64,000 nt of DNA from Rhodobacter xanthinilyticus (GTDB lineage: Bacteria > Pseudomonadota > Alphaproteobacteria > Rhodobacterales > Rhodobacteraceae), in contig NZ_CP017781.1 in assembly GCF_001856665.1 (NCBI RefSeq), positions 682,001-746,000 of the forward strand, written 5' to 3'. Under the pieces are notes generated by a model. That model saw only the letters and a list, made by a program, of their open reading frames with translations, made no database searches and was not told the origin of the DNA. Made by a program: the position numbers and the translations under genes. Position 1 is the stretch's first letter. Each line of letters begins with the position of its first letter. Shown piece by piece: positions 26,973 through 38,030 of this stretch.

Positions 26973-27632
26973 ATGCGCTATATGAAATGGACGTTCTGGG
27001 CGCTGGTTGCGCTGATCATCGGCGGGTTTTTGCATTACACGCTGCCCCAGCATGACATCGTGCGGGTGGTGAACACCTATCAGGAGCGGCAGGATCTCGG
27101 CGATTGGACGAGCATCTTCTGGTCGACCCCGGATGACCAGTCGGGCACGCTGACCAACCGCGATGTGCAGTTCATCTCGACGATCCGCACCAACGGCAAG
27201 CCGATGGTCTATCGCAATGAGGATACCGGCTGGCACTGGCCGCCCTATTTCAAATTCGATACCGCGAGCCTTCTGGCGGAAGCCGAGGATCTGAAATCCT
27301 CGCCGGAGAACCCGAAATGGGCGGTGATCACCCATTACGGCTGGCGAAATGAGCTCCTGTCGATCTTCCCCAATGCGGTCTCGATCAAGGCGGTCGCGGG
27401 GCCAGATGTGCGGATCATCCCTTGGGTCAATATCGTGATTTTGACCGTCATGGTGCTGATTTTGCTCACCATTCGGGCGATGTGGCTGCAGTTCAAGGAG
27501 CGCTCGATCGACCCGGTTCTCGAGGATGTCGAGGAGGCCTGGGACGATGTCGAGGAGGCGGCCGATGCCGCGGGCAGCCGCGCCAAGGGGGTGCTTGGGC
27601 GGCTGCGCGACTGGATGCTCGGGCGGCGCTGA
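26973..27632 (+). CDS. DUF1523 family membrane protein
   Basis: A 219-residue protein with an N-terminal helix (WTFWALVALIIGGFLHYTLP), a periplasmic domain with IVRVVNTYQERQDLGDW and WAVITHYGWRNELLSIFPNA, then a second helix (IPWVNIVILTVMVLILLTIR) and an acidic amphipathic tail (DPVLEDVEEAWDDVEEA). This matches the DUF1523 pattern common in Rhodobacterales. It lies 7 bases after the preceding gene, last of the trio. The function of DUF1523 is not known. Confidence 0.85.
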   Translation: MRYMKWTFWALVALIIGGFLHYTLPQHDIVRVVNTYQERQDLGDWTSIFWSTPDDQSGTLTNRDVQFISTIRTNGKPMVYRNEDTGWHWPPYFKFDTASLLAEAEDLKSSPENPKWAVITHYGWRNELLSIFPNAVSIKAVAGPDVRIIPWVNIVILTVMVLILLTIRAMWLQFKERSIDPVLEDVEEAWDDVEEAADAAGSRAKGVLGRLRDWMLGRR

Positions 27633-29375
27633 TCAGGCGCCGAAGGGCAGGGTGATGCGCCGCGCGCGGGTCAGCGCGCGGGCCAGCGCGCCCCCCGCGA
27701 GCCCGGGCGCGAGCCGCAGGCAGGCGGCGATCCCCGGCGCGCCGAGGCTCGGCGTGCCTGCGGGCAGAAGGGTCAGAACCCCGGCGGGCAGCCGCGCGGC
27801 GGCCTCGCGCGCCTCCGGCGCCTCGCTCGCCCAGATCACCCGATTGCCGAGCGCCACGGCGGCGAGCGCCTGATCGAGGCTTGCCGCCTCGAGCGCGACC
27901 ACGCCAAAGGGGGCGCGCAGGTCAATTTCCATCCGCCCCTTCGCGGGGATCGCGGCCGCGCCGCTTGGCGCCTCGGCGAGCGGTGCCGGGCCGAAGCCGC
28001 GCAGCCGCGCGGCCCGCTCGGCGCCCGACAGCGCGCTCCAGCTCGCGGCTTTTTCGGCGGCGGCGAGGGCGGCGCGCAGCGCCTTGTCGGCGGTCTCGGG
28101 GGGGCTGGCCTCCTCGGCGGCGAGGCCGACAAGGCCGATCTCATTGATGAACACCTGCCGCGCGGCGACCCGGGTGGCGAGGTCGAGCACGGTGGTGAGC
28201 GATTCGCTCCAGATCGAGACGGCGCGGCCCTCGGCGAGGTTGTTGGCGAGATCGACCGCCTCGTCGGGGGTGCGGAAGGTGGTGAGCGTCGCGACCGGGC
28301 CGAGGAGCGGGCGCCCGAAGGCGCGGTTTGCGGGGGCAACGCCGGTGAGCAGCGCGGGGCGCGCATAGGCGCCCGCGGGCAGGGTGGGGGCCTCGGCCTC
28401 GATCAGCGCGGCGCCCGCCGCGACGGCGGCCTCGAGGGCAGATTGCAGCGCCTCGAGCGCCTCGGCGGAGCGGAGCGGGCCGAGGTCGGTCGTGCCATCG
28501 AGCGGGTCGCCCAAGCGCAGCGTGGCGAGGCGGCGGGCGAGGCGCGCGGTCAGCGCCTCGGCGACGGCTTCGGCGACCAGAACCCGGCCAAAGGCGGTGG
28601 GCAGTTGCCCGAGGCCGGACCAGACCGCGCGCGCGACCCCCTCGACCGCGGCGTCGAGATCGGCATCGGCCAGCACGATCAGCGCCGGGCGCGCCGCGCC
28701 CTCAGGGGGGCTGAGCTGCGCATCGGCGGGGCAGACGGGCGCAGCCGCAACCGGCAGGACGGTGAGGGCCCCCTCGGGAAGCCCCGCGTTTTCAAGCGTT
28801 TGCGCGAGCGCGAGCGCCGCGGGCGCGGCCTCGGGCGGGCAGAGCGCGACCAGCGTCTCGCCCGCGGCCAAGGTCTCGGCCAGCGTCTCGACAAGGCTCA
28901 GGAGCGGTGCGGCGGGCGCGAGCGTGGCGCAAATCGCGCCGCGCGGGGCAAGCGGCGCACCCGCCTCGGCGTGCCGCGCCGCGGCCAGAAGCGCGGCCTC
29001 CGCCGCCGGCAGATCCACCCGCGCGATCTCGCGCAGCGCCCGGCCCGTGCCGAGGGTTTCGAGCTCGGTCAGGAGCCGGCTTTGCGCGCCCAGCGCAAGC
29101 GCCGCGCGGCGCAGCGCCTCGGCGCGGTCGGCGTCGGCGCGCCCCGCCCAGCCGGGCTGCGCCGCGCGCGCGCGGGTCAGGGCGGCGGCGATCTCGCCCG
29201 CATCGGCGAGGCCCACTTCGGCCCAGGCCGCGCCGGTCGCAGGCGAGACGAGCGCGACCGGCGCCCCCGCCCCGCCAAGCCGCCCGGCGGCGGCAATCCA
29301 GTCTTGGGCGGCCGCGACGCTTTCGGGGGCGGGGCCATAATCCATCTCGGCGAGAAGTTCGGTCACGTTCGGCAT
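27633..29375 (-). CDS. Aldehyde dehydrogenase-like protein lacking catalytic residues (pseudoenzyme candidate)
   Basis: A 580-residue protein. Residues 1 to about 420 follow the aldehyde dehydrogenase fold (LLSLVETLAETLAAGETLVA; LIVLADADLDAAVEG; AFGRPLLGPVATLTTFRTPD). The catalytic Cys position in the GQxC motif is Pro259 (GLGQLPTAFGRV), and the LELGG motif carrying the general-base Glu is absent. Residues 430-580 resemble the start of a second aldehyde dehydrogenase domain (APFGVVALEAASLDQALAAV). It is 7 bases downstream of deoC, whose product acetaldehyde would be a natural substrate of an active enzyme. It is probably a double-domain protein that has degenerated or serves as a scaffold. 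Confidence 0.8.
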   Translation of the reverse strand: MPNVTELLAEMDYGPAPESVAAAQDWIAAAGRLGGAGAPVALVSPATGAAWAEVGLADAGEIAAALTRARAAQPGWAGRADADRAEALRRAALALGAQSRLLTELETLGTGRALREIARVDLPAAEAALLAAARHAEAGAPLAPRGAICATLAPAAPLLSLVETLAETLAAGETLVALCPPEAAPAALALAQTLENAGLPEGALTVLPVAAAPVCPADAQLSPPEGAARPALIVLADADLDAAVEGVARAVWSGLGQLPTAFGRVLVAEAVAEALTARLARRLATLRLGDPLDGTTDLGPLRSAEALEALQSALEAAVAAGAALIEAEAPTLPAGAYARPALLTGVAPANRAFGRPLLGPVATLTTFRTPDEAVDLANNLAEGRAVSIWSESLTTVLDLATRVAARQVFINEIGLVGLAAEEASPPETADKALRAALAAAEKAASWSALSGAERAARLRGFGPAPLAEAPSGAAAIPAKGRMEIDLRAPFGVVALEAASLDQALAAVALGNRVIWASEAPEAREAAARLPAGVLTLLPAGTPSLGAPGIAACLRLAPGLAGGALARALTRARRITLPFGA

Positions 29376-29382
29376 CTTTCCC

Positions 29383-30342
29383 TCAGGCGCGTGCAAGGCT
29401 CTGGGGCGCGACGGGGCGCCCGGTGACATAAGCGGTGAGTGCGGCTTCGATATCGGCGAGCATCGAGGAGGCGCCGAGGCGGAAGAGATCGGGGCGGAGC
29501 CAGCGCGCGCCCAGCTCCTCGCGCATCAGCACCTGCCAGGCGATCGCATCGGCCGCGCTGCGCATGCCGCCGGCCGGTTTGAACCCCACCGCATGGCCCG
29601 TGCGCGCGCCATAATCGCGCGCCGCCCGCACCATGGTGAGCGAAACCGGCAGCGTCGCGTTCACCGCTTCCTTGCCGGTCGAGGTCTTGATGAAATCGGC
29701 GCCCGCCTGCATCGCCACCATCGAGGCCTTGTAGACATTCGACAGCGTCTGCAGATCGCCGGTCGCGAGAATCGCCTTGAGATGCGCCGCCCCGCAGGCC
29801 TCGCGCATCGCCGCGATCTCATCGTAAAGCGCGGCCCAATCGGCGCGCAGCACATGGGCGCGAGTGATCACGATGTCGATCTCGGCGGCGCCCTCCTCGA
29901 CCGCATAGCGGATCTCGGCGAGGCGCAGCGCGAGCGGCATCAGCCCGGCGGGAAAGCCCGTCGCCACCGAGGCGACCGGCACGCCCGAGCCCGCCAGCGC
30001 CCGCACCGCCGCGCCCACCATCGTCGGATAGACACAGACCGCCCCGGTCGTCAGCCCGGCCACGCCCAGCCCCTCGGCCACCTCCGGCGCAAGCGGTGCG
30101 CGCGCCTTGGCGCACAGCCGCGCCACGCGGTCCTCGGTATCATCGCCCGCAAGCGTGGTGAGATCCATGCAGCGGATCGCATTGACGAGCCAGGCCGCCC
30201 GATGCGCGCCCACAAGCGGGCGGCGCGCGCCAAGCTCGGCCGCGCGGGCCTCGACGGCGGGGGTGTTCACCGCGGCGCGCTGAAACCAGCTCGGGTCGAG
30301 CGGCATGCCGGGGTTGCGGCTGTCGGAGGGGGGATGGGCCAT
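29383..30342 (-). CDS. deoC: Deoxyribose-phosphate aldolase
   Basis: A 319-residue protein of the longer DeoC class. The Schiff-base Lys is in FIKTSTGKE and the second catalytic Lys in AVGFKPAGGMRS, with the family block CVYPTMVGAAVRAL and the acidic residue region AEIDIVITRAHVLR. It splits 2-deoxyribose-5-phosphate into glyceraldehyde-3-phosphate and acetaldehyde, finishing deoxynucleoside breakdown begun by deoA/deoB at the far end of the window. The aldehyde dehydrogenase-like gene follows immediately. Confidence 0.95.
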   Translation of the reverse strand: MAHPPSDSRNPGMPLDPSWFQRAAVNTPAVEARAAELGARRPLVGAHRAAWLVNAIRCMDLTTLAGDDTEDRVARLCAKARAPLAPEVAEGLGVAGLTTGAVCVYPTMVGAAVRALAGSGVPVASVATGFPAGLMPLALRLAEIRYAVEEGAAEIDIVITRAHVLRADWAALYDEIAAMREACGAAHLKAILATGDLQTLSNVYKASMVAMQAGADFIKTSTGKEAVNATLPVSLTMVRAARDYGARTGHAVGFKPAGGMRSAADAIAWQVLMREELGARWLRPDLFRLGASSMLADIEAALTAYVTGRPVAPQSLARA

Positions 30343-30473
30343 GGGTCTGCTCCGGGGACATCTGGCCCGCAGGCTACCCCGCCCGGCACGCCGCCGCAAC
30401 GGGGCGAGATTTTCATTGCCTTGACGCAAGGGATCGGTCACCTCAGGGCAGAGACGAGGCCTTGGGGCAGCGC

Positions 30474-30806
30474 ATGGTGGGTAATGGTGACGATCGGGTC
30501 AATTTCGCGATCGAACGGTTGATGGAGCCCGGCGAGGGCTGGCGGGCGCTGGTGCGCGAGATGGTCGCGCACTGGCCCGATGTGGCGCCGCTCGAGATCG
30601 GGTTCTCGCTGGTGGCCGCGGCCGCCGCGATCGAGGCGAATTTCAGCGCCGAAAGCCCCGCCCGCGAAGGCGCCGAGATCGGCTATCGGCTGGCCGCGCT
30701 CGTCAGTGTCGATTTCTACGCGATGCAGCTTCTCGGCCTTGCGCGCACCCGCGCGGCGGATTTTCTCGCCTATTGGGAGCAGGATCCGTTCTTCGCCCGG
30801 CTCTGA
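30474..30806 (+). CDS. Conserved-looking small protein of unknown function
   Basis: A 110-residue soluble protein, helix-rich (FAIERLMEPGEGWRALVREM; YRLAALVSVDFYAMQLLGLA; ending ADFLAYWEQDPFFARL). No signal, membrane span or motif is seen. ATG 30474 is used; a TTG four codons upstream is possible. It is divergent from deoC and convergent with grxD, with a shared terminator between it and grxD. Confidence 0.65.
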   Translation: MVGNGDDRVNFAIERLMEPGEGWRALVREMVAHWPDVAPLEIGFSLVAAAAAIEANFSAESPAREGAEIGYRLAALVSVDFYAMQLLGLARTRAADFLAYWEQDPFFARL

Positions 30807-30810
30807 CGCA

Positions 30811-30834
30811 AAAGCCCCGCCGGGGCGGGGCTTT
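30811..30834. terminator. Bidirectional terminator between the 110-residue gene and grxD
   Basis: AAAGCCCCG and CGGGGCTTT are a perfect 9-bp inverted repeat with a 6-base loop, 4 bases after the plus-strand stop and 19 bases from the grxD stop. Confidence 0.8.
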
Positions 30835-30852
30835 CAGGCACTCTCGCAATGA

Positions 30853-31212
30853 TCAGGCGTTCGCGGCGCGGATCTGATCGGCGGCGTCCTTGTTGAACGC
30901 CACGCCCTTCGCCTCGAAGAGCTGGTCGAGCTCGCCCGAGAGGGTCATCTCGGTGACGATATCGCAGCCGCCGACGAATTCGCCCTTCACATAGAGCTGC
31001 GGGATCGTCGGCCAGTCGGAGAAATCCTTGATGCCCTGACGGATGTCGGCATCGGCGAGGACGTTCACGTCCTTGTAGGTCACGCCCATGAAATTCAGCA
31101 CACCCGCGACGCGCGAGGAAAACCCGCATTGCGGCATTTCCTTGGTGCCCTTCATGTAGAGCACCACGTCGTTGGTTTCGATATCCTGCTTGATCTGGTC
31201 GATCGCGGTCAT
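30853..31212 (-). CDS. grxD: Monothiol glutaredoxin (Grx4 type)
   Basis: A 119-residue CGFS glutaredoxin ([20 protein letters not shown], active Cys29; [19 protein letters not shown] binds glutathione). Such proteins bind a glutathione-coordinated 2Fe-2S cluster and deliver it to targets, often with a BolA partner, which is the next upstream gene here. The two form a minus-strand pair, the usual genomic arrangement. Confidence 0.95.
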   Translation of the reverse strand: MTAIDQIKQDIETNDVVLYMKGTKEMPQCGFSSRVAGVLNFMGVTYKDVNVLADADIRQGIKDFSDWPTIPQLYVKGEFVGGCDIVTEMTLSGELDQLFEAKGVAFNKDAADQIRAANA

Positions 31213-31247
31213 CGGGGAGGTCCTTCCTTTGAAACTTCGGGAGGCGC

Positions 31248-31487
31248 TTACGGCGCCTTGGTGGTCAGCGCGAGCGCATGGAGCGGCGCGCTCGGCCCGT
31301 CCATCGCGCCTTTCAGCGCGGCAAAGACGGCACGCTGCTGTTGCACGCGGTTGAGGCCCGCGAAGGAAGCGTCGATCACCTCGGCCGCCCAGTGATTCCC
31401 GTCTCCGGCAAGATCGGTGATGGTGATCTTGGCATTGGGAAACCCCTCGCGGATCAGGGCTTCGATATCATGGGCTTCCATCGGCAT
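31248..31487 (-). CDS. BolA-family protein
   Basis: A 79-residue BolA/IbaG-type protein ([20 protein letters not shown], then [29 protein letters not shown] and a C-terminal His in PLHALALTT). Usually partners a CGFS glutaredoxin through a shared 2Fe-2S cluster; grxD lies 35 bases downstream in the same direction. GAGGAG precedes ATG 31487; ATG 31481 two codons in is an alternative. Confidence 0.92.
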   Translation of the reverse strand: MPMEAHDIEALIREGFPNAKITITDLAGDGNHWAAEVIDASFAGLNRVQQQRAVFAALKGAMDGPSAPLHALALTTKAP

Positions 31488-31617
31488 GGGCGTCTCCTCG
31501 TCCTCGGGACGGCGTCTTGGCGTCCTTTGGGGCCAATCTAGGCTCTGGGGCAGGAGGCGGCAAGGGGGAGCGGCGCTCTGCCGCTCGGGCGCGGCGGCTC
31601 TGGCGGGCGGCGAAAGG

Positions 31618-31679
31618 GCGTATTTGGACCAAGAAGAAACCAGGGCGGGGCTCTGCATTTCTTCTTGGCGAAAATACGC
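31618..31679. repeat. Long inverted repeat, family 1, copy C
   Basis: GCGTATTT and AAATACGC outer arms and CCAAGAAGAAA/TTTCTTCTTGG inner arms, with a 17-base loop; the outer GGATTT/AATCC extension of copies A and B is missing. It follows the purL stop (minus strand) by 41 bases. Confidence 0.85.
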
Positions 31680-31719
31680 GCGGGGGGTGCGGGGGGCGGC
31701 AAGCCCCCCGTCCGCGGTC

Positions 31720-33882
<2,163 letters not shown>

Positions 33883-33971
33883 GGAATCCTCCGAAAGCGC
33901 GGGCGCGGCGGGTGCCGGGTTTGGCTTTCTTTAGGCCAAACCGCCTTGCTGGGAAAGGGGGCGCCACAGGA

Positions 33972-33997
33972 AAAGGGGCGGCTTGCGCCACCCCTTT
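33972..33997 (-). terminator. Terminator of the PRC-barrel gene
   Basis: AAAGGGG and CCCCTTT arms with an inner GGC/GCC pair and a TTGC loop; on the minus strand TTTTCC follows. It is 20 bases beyond the PRC-barrel gene stop. Confidence 0.7.
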
Positions 33998-34016
33998 CGA
34001 GCCGGTCGGACGCGGC

Positions 34017-34586
34017 TCAGACCTGCGCGTCGAGGATCTCGAGAAGACCCGACATCGTATAGCCGAGGGTCAGCACGCCTTGGGGGCTCGCCGAGCCCTT
34101 CGGCACGTCGATCTTGAAGACCGAGGCCTTGCGGTTCTCGATATTGTCCGAGACGCGGATATAGACGGTATCGGCGGCCTCACCCGGGACGATGCGCTCG
34201 ATCGAGCCGATCGCGCCGCCGTCGGCGGTCACCACCGCGCCGGGCTGGCCGGCATCGGCGTCATTCTTGGCAAGGCCCGCCTGATCGTCGAGCACTTCGC
34301 TCACCGGCAGCGCGGCGGTGTTGTCCGAGGTCTTGACCGAGGCGGCGGCGCCGGTCTTCACATCGGCGATGCCGTATTGCGAGAGCGCGGCATCCGAGCC
34401 GAGCGAGGGGTTGGGCGCCACGACGCCGGCGTTTTGCGGGGCCTCGGCCATCGGCTGCGAGGCGATGCCCATCTTGTAATCGATCAGGCCGTGTTGGCCA
34501 TCGGCGTCACTGGCCTGCGCGGCGAAGGGCAGGGCAAGGGCGCCGGCGGTGATCATCGAGCTCATCAGAAGGGTCGAACGTTTCAT
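34017..34586 (-). CDS. Secreted PRC-barrel domain protein
   Basis: A 189-residue protein with a signal peptide (LLMSSMITAGALALPFAAQA) and a C-terminal PRC-barrel-like domain (VLDDQAGLAKNDADAGQPGA; IGSIERIVPGEAADTVYIRV; VFKIDVPKGSASPQGVLTLG). A low-complexity linker of about 60 residues separates the two. Such periplasmic PRC proteins are common in Rhodobacteraceae and poorly characterised. It lies downstream of, and in the same direction as, a candidate small RNA and a LysR regulator. Confidence 0.8.
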   Translation of the reverse strand: MKRSTLLMSSMITAGALALPFAAQASDADGQHGLIDYKMGIASQPMAEAPQNAGVVAPNPSLGSDAALSQYGIADVKTGAAASVKTSDNTAALPVSEVLDDQAGLAKNDADAGQPGAVVTADGGAIGSIERIVPGEAADTVYIRVSDNIENRKASVFKIDVPKGSASPQGVLTLGYTMSGLLEILDAQV

Positions 34587-34754
34587 GGTCTCTCTCCTTT
34601 GCAATCTTGCGATCGGGAAGCGCCATCGGTGGCGCAGATGCCTCACCAACGTGCCGGGCGGGAAATGGGTCCGCCGTGGGGGCAAACGCTTGCGTGAGCG
34701 AGAGGTGAGAAACCGTGATGGAACGCCCCGGCCGGGCTGCGCCGGGCCTTGGGC

Positions 34755-34840
34755 AAAAAAAATGGCCGAGACGAAGCTCGGCCTTAGTCCAACAGGGAGG
34801 TAGAAGCTGCTGAGAGTTTCCTCTGATCAGCGGCTTCGAT
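34755..34840 (-). ncRNA. Candidate small regulatory RNA with exposed anti-Shine-Dalgarno segment
   Basis: On the minus strand, a promoter-like pair (34846-34874) is followed by about 86 nt. The 5' part folds into a hairpin (34803-34837): GAAGC, GCUG and AGAG pair with CUCU, CAGC and GCUUC around a GAAA tetraloop, with a 3-base bulge and one mismatch. The middle is unpaired and holds UACCUCCCU, complementary to Shine-Dalgarno sequences. The 3' end is a perfect terminator: GGCCGAG, 6-base loop, CTCGGCC, A, then eight T (34755-34783). It lies alone in the 341-base gap between the LysR and PRC-barrel genes. No open frame fits. The architecture matches trans-acting small RNAs; targets are unknown. 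Confidence 0.7.
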
Positions 34841-34845
34841 GCTGC

Positions 34846-34874
34846 ATTTATGGGCGGTTTGTGAATCGTTCAAG
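34846..34874 (-). promoter_or_regulatory. RpoH-like promoter of the candidate small RNA
   Basis: On the minus strand CTTGAA (34869-34874), a 14-base spacer, and CCCATAAAT (34846-34854). This is close to the heat-shock sigma consensus CTTGAA-N(11-16)-CCCATNT. A sigma-70 reading (TTGAAC with a weak -10) is poorer. Confidence 0.5.
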
Positions 34875-34927
34875 GAGAATCGTGCTGCGCATGCAGCATA
34901 TCAGCCATGCGGCTGCGGCATGGCTGG

Positions 34928-35836
34928 TTAATCGCCGATCAGATCGCCGGTTTGCTGGCGCCGGTAGGCGGAGATTTCCTCCTGCACGAAATCGCGGAAG
35001 GCGGTGACGCGGCGCGATTGGCGCAGCTCTTCGGGATAGGCGAGGAACACCGGCACCTCGATCGACTCGATCTCTGGCAGGACGCGTTCGAGCGCGGGGA
35101 AATCGACGGTGAGATAATCGGGCAGGACGCCGATGCCGATATGGTTCAACACGCCCTGCAAGACGCCGAAATAGTTGTTCACCGTCAGCGTCGAATGCAC
35201 CTCCTGCGCGAGGATCTGCTGCACGAGCTGGGCGCCGGCGGAGACCTGCGGGGTCGCGGGGTTCTGGCAGATCAGCCGATGTTTGGCGAGATCTTCGAGC
35301 CGGTGCGGGCGGCCTGCGCGCTCAAGATATTGGGGCGAGGCGTAAAGGCGCATCTTGATGTTGAGAAGCCGCTTGCGGATCAGATCCGCCTGCGCGGGCT
35401 CCTTCATGCGGATCGCGACATCGGCCTCGCGCATCGGCAGATCGAGCACACGCTCCTCGAGCAGCAGGTCGATCTTCAGCTCGGGGTAGCGCTCGTAGAG
35501 CTTCACCAGCCGCGGCGCGAGCCACAGCGTGCCAAAGCCCACCGTCGTCGTCACCCGCAGCTCGCCAAAGACCTCCTCCTCGGAATCGCGGATCCGCGCC
35601 GCGGCGCTGTCGAGCTTTTTCGCCATCGTCGAGGTCGCCTCGAAGAGCAGTTCGCCCTGTTCGGTCAGGATCAGCCCGCGCGCATGGCGGTGAAAGAGCG
35701 TCGTGCCAAGCGCCTCCTCGAGCGCCCGGATCTGCCGGCTGACGGCCGATTGCGACAGGTGCAGCGCATCGCCCGCATGCGTCAGCGAGCCGGCATCCGC
35801 CACGGCGTGAAAAATTCTCAGCTTGTCCCAATCCAT
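34928..35836 (-). CDS. LysR-family transcriptional regulator
   Basis: A 302-residue regulator. The N-terminal helix-turn-helix is MDWDKLRIFHAVADAGSLTH, then LHLSQSAVSRQIRALEEALG; the effector-binding domain begins near residue 95. It is the single-gene type without a divergently transcribed metabolic partner; murI is divergent but 260 bases away. Start at ATG 35836 matches the family N-terminus; the frame remains open upstream without similarity. Effector unknown. Confidence 0.88.
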   Translation of the reverse strand: MDWDKLRIFHAVADAGSLTHAGDALHLSQSAVSRQIRALEEALGTTLFHRHARGLILTEQGELLFEATSTMAKKLDSAAARIRDSEEEVFGELRVTTTVGFGTLWLAPRLVKLYERYPELKIDLLLEERVLDLPMREADVAIRMKEPAQADLIRKRLLNIKMRLYASPQYLERAGRPHRLEDLAKHRLICQNPATPQVSAGAQLVQQILAQEVHSTLTVNNYFGVLQGVLNHIGIGVLPDYLTVDFPALERVLPEIESIEVPVFLAYPEELRQSRRVTAFRDFVQEEISAYRRQQTGDLIGD

Positions 35837-36096
35837 GGCGGCTCTCTCGATACTGGTACGCGGCAGGCGCGCGAGTTCTATCCTAACCCAGCGTGGATTA
35901 ACAAACATGTTTCGTCTGAAATCCTTGTGAGGCCAAGATATTTCGGCATTTCCCGGCCCTTGGCGCCGGGCGCGTTCACAAACCGCCCAAACCGCAGGCA
36001 GAACGCATTTCGGGCGTTTATTTCCCACCGCGAGAGGCTTAGAAGGGGCCATCCGCCCCGGCGATGCGACCGGCGGCGAGGCTCGGGGAGGCAGGC

Positions 36097-36909
36097 ATGG
36101 CGGTTGGGATTTTCGATAGCGGGCTGGGCGGGCTGACGGTCTATGCGGCGGTCGCGCAGCGGCTGCCCGAGATGGCCTTCGTCTATTACGGCGACAACGC
36201 CCATGCGCCCTACGGCGTGCGCGACGCCGAGGATATCTTCAACCTGACCTGCGCGGGGGTCGAGCGGCTCTGGGCGGAGGGCTGTGATCTGGTGATCCTC
36301 GCGTGCAACACCGCCTCGGCGGCCGCGCTCAAGCGCATGCAGGAAAGCTGGATCCCGAAAGACAAGCGCGTGCTGGGCGTCTTCGTGCCGATGATCGAGG
36401 CGCTGACCGAGCGCAAATGGGGCGACAACTCGCCGCCGCGCGAGGTTGCGGTGAAACATGTGGCGCTGTTCGCCACCCCCGCGACGGTGGCCTCGCGCGC
36501 CTTCCAGCGCGAGCTTGCCTTCCGCGCGATCGGGGTCGATGTCGAGGCGCAACCCTGCGGCGGCGTCGTCGATGCGATCGAGGCGGGCGATGAGATCCTG
36601 GCCGAGGCGCTGGTGAAAAGCCATGTCGAGGCGCTCAAGCGCCGGATGCCGCACCCCGAGGCCGCAATCCTCGGCTGCACGCATTACCCCTTGATGCAAA
36701 ACACCTTTCAGCAGGCGCTGGGCCCCAATGTCACGGTCTATAGCCAGGCCAATCTGGTCGCCGAGAGCCTTGCCGATTACCTCACCCGCCGGCCTGAATT
36801 CGTCGGCCCGGGCACCGTCTCGAAATTCCTCACCACCGGCGATCCGGCCTCGGTCTCGGCCCATGCGACGCAGTTCCTGCGCCGGCCGATCCGGTTCGAA
36901 GCCGCCTGA
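36097..36909 (+). CDS. murI: Glutamate racemase
   Basis: A 270-residue enzyme making D-glutamate for peptidoglycan. The N-terminal [11 protein letters not shown], the first catalytic Cys in [14 protein letters not shown], and the second in [11 protein letters not shown] are present. ATG 36097 is preceded by GGGGAGG at proper distance and gives the family start (MAVGIFDSG). Followed after 24 bases by argC. Confidence 0.95.
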   Translation: MAVGIFDSGLGGLTVYAAVAQRLPEMAFVYYGDNAHAPYGVRDAEDIFNLTCAGVERLWAEGCDLVILACNTASAAALKRMQESWIPKDKRVLGVFVPMIEALTERKWGDNSPPREVAVKHVALFATPATVASRAFQRELAFRAIGVDVEAQPCGGVVDAIEAGDEILAEALVKSHVEALKRRMPHPEAAILGCTHYPLMQNTFQQALGPNVTVYSQANLVAESLADYLTRRPEFVGPGTVSKFLTTGDPASVSAHATQFLRRPIRFEAA

Positions 36910-36933
36910 AACCCTCCCAGAACGGAGCGCGAC

Positions 36934-37962
36934 ATGACCAAGAAAATCGCCATTCTCGGCGCCTCGGGCTACACCGGCGCAGAGCTCGCCCGGATCATCG
37001 CCACCCATCCCGAAATGGAGATCGTCGCGCTTTCGGGCGATCGCAAGGCGGGGATGTCGATGGGCGAGGTGTTCCCGCATCTGCGCCATCTCGGCCTGCC
37101 CGATCTGGTGAAAATCGAGGAGATCGATTTTTCCGCCGTCGATCTGGCGTTTTGCGCGCTGCCGCATGCGACGAGCCAGGCGGTGATCGCCGAGCTGCCG
37201 CGCGACCTCAAGGTCGTCGATCTCTCGGCCGATTTCCGGCTGCGCGACCCGGCGGAATATGAAAAATGGTATGGCAAGCCGCATTCGGCGGTCGAGCTGC
37301 AGAAAGAGGCAGTTTACGGGCTGACCGAATTCTACCGCGACGAGATCCGCGGCGCGCGGCTTTGCGCGGGCACCGGCTGCAACGCGGCCGCCGGGCAATA
37401 TGCGATCCGGCCGCTGATCGAGGCGGGGGTGATCGATCTTGACGAGATCGTGATCGACCTCAAGGCGGGCGTTTCGGGCGCCGGGCGCTCGCTGAAGGAA
37501 AACCTGCTCCACGCCGAGCTCGCGGGCGGCACGATGCCCTATTCGGCCGGCGGCAAGCACCGCCACCTGGGCGAATTCGATCAGGAATTCAGCCTCTTGG
37601 CGGGCCGCCCGGTGCGGATCCAGTTCACGCCGCACCTGATGCCCTTCAACCGCGGCATCCTCGTCGACGCCTATGTGCGCGGCGAGCCGGAGGCGATCCA
37701 TGCGGCGCTGGCGGCGCGCTATGCCGAGGAGACCTTCCTCGAGGTGCTACCTTTCGGCGCACTCCCCTCGACACGCTCGATCGCAGGCTCCAATTTCGTC
37801 CATGTCGGTGTCATCGGCGACCGGATCCCGGGCCGGGCCGTCGTCATGGTGGCGCTCGACAACCTGACCAAGGGCTCCTCGGGGCAGGCGATCCAGAACG
37901 CCAACCTGATGCTCGGGCTGCCGGAAACCGCGGGGCTGATGCTCGCGCCGGTCTTCCCGTGA
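36934..37962 (+). CDS. argC: N-acetyl-gamma-glutamyl-phosphate reductase
   Basis: A 342-residue NADP enzyme of arginine synthesis. The N-terminal [20 protein letters not shown] binds the nucleotide. The catalytic Cys lies in [14 protein letters not shown] rather than the common PGCYPT context, a variant I have seen in Rhodobacterales sequences. The catalytic His region is [15 protein letters not shown] and [12 protein letters not shown]. Probably co-transcribed with murI. Confidence 0.93.
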   Translation: MTKKIAILGASGYTGAELARIIATHPEMEIVALSGDRKAGMSMGEVFPHLRHLGLPDLVKIEEIDFSAVDLAFCALPHATSQAVIAELPRDLKVVDLSADFRLRDPAEYEKWYGKPHSAVELQKEAVYGLTEFYRDEIRGARLCAGTGCNAAAGQYAIRPLIEAGVIDLDEIVIDLKAGVSGAGRSLKENLLHAELAGGTMPYSAGGKHRHLGEFDQEFSLLAGRPVRIQFTPHLMPFNRGILVDAYVRGEPEAIHAALAARYAEETFLEVLPFGALPSTRSIAGSNFVHVGVIGDRIPGRAVVMVALDNLTKGSSGQAIQNANLMLGLPETAGLMLAPVFP

Positions 37963-38030
37963 GCTTGATTTAAGTCAGGGAAACAAGGGACGGGCGGCGC
38001 GATAAGCGCCGCATTGAGGAGGGAACGCGA

